Of a DNA stretch of 6,750 nt, positions 5,830 through 6,750 are shown piece after piece. Below the pieces are notes generated by a model. It did no database searches. It saw only the letters and a list, made by a program, of their open reading frames with translations, and was not told the DNA's origin. The stretch's first letter is position 1. Every line of letters begins with the position of its first letter. The position numbers and the translations under genes are program-made. The DNA is from Agrobacterium fabrum (GTDB lineage Bacteria; Pseudomonadota; Alphaproteobacteria; Rhizobiales; Rhizobiaceae): NCBI GenBank assembly GCA_003241215.1, contig QFOL01000217.1, positions 1 through 6,750 of the forward strand, given 5' to 3'.

Positions 5830-6710
5830 GGCTTGCCCGGGTACGGGCTGCCGGCGAAGCGCGCGTCGGTGCCACCGGCCAGGCCGATGACCATGTCCTG
5901 GATCAGTTTCTTCGGGTTCAGCGGCTGGCCAGCGGCGAACGCCGGGCACATGGCCTCGCATTTGCCGCACTGCACGCAGGCGTCGAAACCGAGCAGCTGG
6001 TTCCAGGTGAAATCCGCCGGTTTTTCCACGCCCAGCGGCGCATTCGGGTCTTCCAGATCCAGCGGCTTGAGGCCCGTGGAGCGGCCACCGCCAAAGCGTT
6101 CGGCGCGGCGGTGCCAGGCCAGGTGCAGGGCACCGGCGAAGGCGTGCTTCATCGGCCCGCCCCAGGTCATGCCGAAGAACAGTTCGGACACGCCCCACAG
6201 CACGCCGATACCCAGCAGTGCGACCAGTACCCAGCCGCCCGTGCCTTCAGGCAGGATCCCCGCCACCGGCAAGGTGGCAATGAAGAAGCTCGCCGCGAAC
6301 ATCAGCAGGCTCTTGGGCAAACGCATCCACGGGCCCTTGGACAGCCGGGAGGGCGGGTTCAGCCGGCGTTTGAAGACAAACAAGGCGCCACTGAACATGA
6401 CCACCGTGGCCACCAGCAAGGCGTAACCGAGGATCTTGCTGTGCAGGCCAAAGCCATGCACCAGGATCGCCAGCACGGCCGAGAGCACGAAGCCGCCGGC
6501 GGTGGCCACGTGGGTCTTGGACATGTACTTGTCGCGCTCGACCACATGGTGCAGGTCCACCAGGTAGCGTCGTGGCATGGCCAGCAGGCCGCCAAGCAGG
6601 TCGACCTTGCTCGGCCGCCCGCGCCGGCACATGCGCACCCGGCGCAGGGCGCCGAGCACCGCCAGGGCGAGGGCGGTGAACAGCAGGATGGGTAGAAGGG
6701 TGTGCAACAT
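4971..6710 (-). CDS. Chimeric ORF: DgcB N-terminal half fused to ABC solute-binding protein C-terminal half
   Basis: This is one uninterrupted frame of 579 codons built of two unrelated pieces. Residues 1 to ~294 match the dimethylglycine-catabolism membrane protein DgcB: membrane helices, then a ferredoxin-type CVQCGKCEAMCP. Residues ~295-579 match the C-terminal half of a family-5 peptide/solute-binding protein and end at TGA 4973-4971. Family DgcB is ~650 residues and the binding proteins ~500-540, so each partner is about half length. The combination puts half an iron-sulfur protein with cytoplasmic domains in front of half a periplasmic protein that has lost its export signal, so I do not expect function. 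The ATG at 6710 gives the known DgcB N-terminus (MLHTLLPIL); a TTG at 6725 is possible but less likely. The seam falls at the GATC at 5826-5829. Cloning, ligation or assembly chimerism is the favoured explanation. The frame being kept is a one-in-three chance event. Confidence 0.8.
   Translation of the reverse strand: MLHTLLPILLFTALALAVLGALRRVRMCRRGRPSKVDLLGGLLAMPRRYLVDLHHVVERDKYMSKTHVATAGGFVLSAVLAILVHGFGLHSKILGYALLVATVVMFSGALFVFKRRLNPPSRLSKGPWMRLPKSLLMFAASFFIATLPVAGILPEGTGGWVLVALLGIGVLWGVSELFFGMTWGGPMKHAFAGALHLAWHRRAERFGGGRSTGLKPLDLEDPNAPLGVEKPADFTWNQLLGFDACVQCGKCEAMCPAFAAGQPLNPKKLIQDMVIGLAGGTDARFAGSPYPGKPIGEQKTSEIAFQSGEIDFTAVDPESGKALANLPDASVTEIPAIDYVWFGPNIEKAPFNDIRVRQAIRYAVDIDAILQGAYSGIYPRANSLLAPSLLGYWKDAPVYTRDLEKAQALLAEAGHANGFKTRLTIEATARYEAIAQIIQANLAEVGIEVEIEALESAAYWALGKNDASRDLELSLVKFNGKFDPGFQTQWFTSAQVGQWNWQRWKNADYDALHEKGGVTVDPAEREKIYIEAQKLLDESAAFIWITHNLNAFASRKWLKPGVLPNGNNWLYTAFTEATA
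5826..5829. other. Probable right chimeric junction at a GATC
   Basis: On the minus strand the codons AAG CCG ATC GGC GAG (K P I G E) belong to DgcB, and CAG AAG ACC TCG GAG (Q K T S E) belongs to the binding protein; the GATC spans CCG ATC. The shared I-G-E codons make the exact base uncertain over about ten positions. A GATC also lies at the left breakpoint (104-107). A short shared sequence joined by recombination or by an assembler would look the same. Confidence 0.55.
5826..6710 (-). pseudogene. dgcB: Dimethylglycine catabolism protein DgcB, N-terminal fragment
   Basis: DgcB works with DgcA and electron-transfer flavoproteins in demethylating dimethylglycine to sarcosine during glycine betaine breakdown in pseudomonads, and it carries Fe-S centres at the membrane. 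Seen here are a membrane helix at ~4-22, the strongly conserved DLLGGLLAMPRRYLVDLHHVV (37-57; key residues GG, PRRY, DLHH), RDKYMSKTHVATAGGF (59-74), helices at ~71-86, 93-112, 134-151 and 158-176, WGGPMKHAFAGALHLAWHRR (183-202), FGGGRSTGLKPLDL (206-219) and the first [4Fe-4S] motif C245, C248, C251, C255-P. The match runs through GSPYPGKPIGE and then stops. The second cysteine motif and the C-terminal CCG-type domain are absent. Composition and sequence suggest Pseudomonas, recalled and not searched. Only weak Shine-Dalgarno-like sequence precedes the ATG. Confidence 0.85.
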
Positions 6711-6750
6711 GGGAGGCGCCCACAACAGCGGTAAGCGTGCGTCGGTCCCT
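6711..6750. other. Short upstream region of the dgcB fragment
   Basis: These 40 bases precede the dgcB start. I see no clear promoter, and on the minus strand only a weak GTGGG-like Shine-Dalgarno. A TTG at 6725 extends the frame by five codons (reading WAPP after the start). In Pseudomonas dgcB follows dgcA, but the window ends before that could be seen. Confidence 0.3.

Noticed and set aside
5070..6695. 541-codon plus-strand open frame opposite the fused ORF
   Set aside because: It is rich in Arg, Gly, Ala, His and Gln with no family resemblance, and it runs antisense to two well-recognised coding pieces. GC-rich third positions on the real strand produce such shadows. It also crosses the same seam.
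4971..6710. A new redox-linked, membrane-anchored solute receptor
   Set aside because: The binding-protein half lacks its export signal and half of the binding cleft, the DgcB half lacks its second Fe-S motif and C-terminal domain, and the seam is at a GATC as on the other side of the segment. A chimera explains this better than a new system.
1..6750. CRISPR arrays, tRNA/rRNA genes, insertion sequences, attachment sites
   Set aside because: No regularly spaced repeats, RNA gene signatures, transposase frames or terminal inverted repeats with target duplications were seen. The two breakpoints show no flanking duplications or element ends.

Overview
The window is a five-gene-plus accessory stretch whose core, about positions 104 to 5829, looks like alphaproteobacterial (Rhizobium/Agrobacterium-type) DNA. 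That core carries a family-5 oligopeptide/dipeptide-type ABC importer operon on the minus strand, read right to left: C-terminal half of the solute-binding protein, permease 1 (DppB-like), permease 2 (DppC-like), ATPase 1 (DppD-like) and ATPase 2 (DppF-like). The last four genes are joined by 4-base stop/start overlaps and are complete. The organism assignment rests on recalled protein family sequences and general base composition, not on a search.

The ATPase 2 gene converges on, and overlaps by 19 bases, a plus-strand gene for a PhnD-like (phosphate/phosphonate-type) binding-fold protein without a signal peptide. That gene is divergent from the N-terminal stub of an FAD-dependent oxidoreductase. 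The roughly 90 bp between them contains repeats that could be an operator.

Both edges of the core are abrupt. On the right, the solute-binding protein is fused in frame to the first ~294 residues of DgcB, a membrane-bound ferredoxin-domain protein of dimethylglycine breakdown that closely resembles the Pseudomonas version. The result is one open reading frame of 579 codons made from two unrelated half-proteins. On the left, the FAD oxidoreductase stops resembling its family after ~64 residues and runs into unidentified sequence. Both breakpoints coincide with a GATC tetranucleotide. The simplest reading is that three DNA pieces were joined at GATC ends (cloning or proximity-ligation chimera) or by misassembly. 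A natural gene fusion is less likely.

Apart from the junctions, the best biological observation is a perfect 12-bp inverted repeat at the solute-binding-protein/permease boundary. It would fold in the mRNA with the permease start codon in its loop and its Shine-Dalgarno sequence in the stem. This is a plausible device for making much more binding protein than permease. I see no CRISPR array, RNA gene, insertion sequence or defence system. I do not find a convincing new biological system here.
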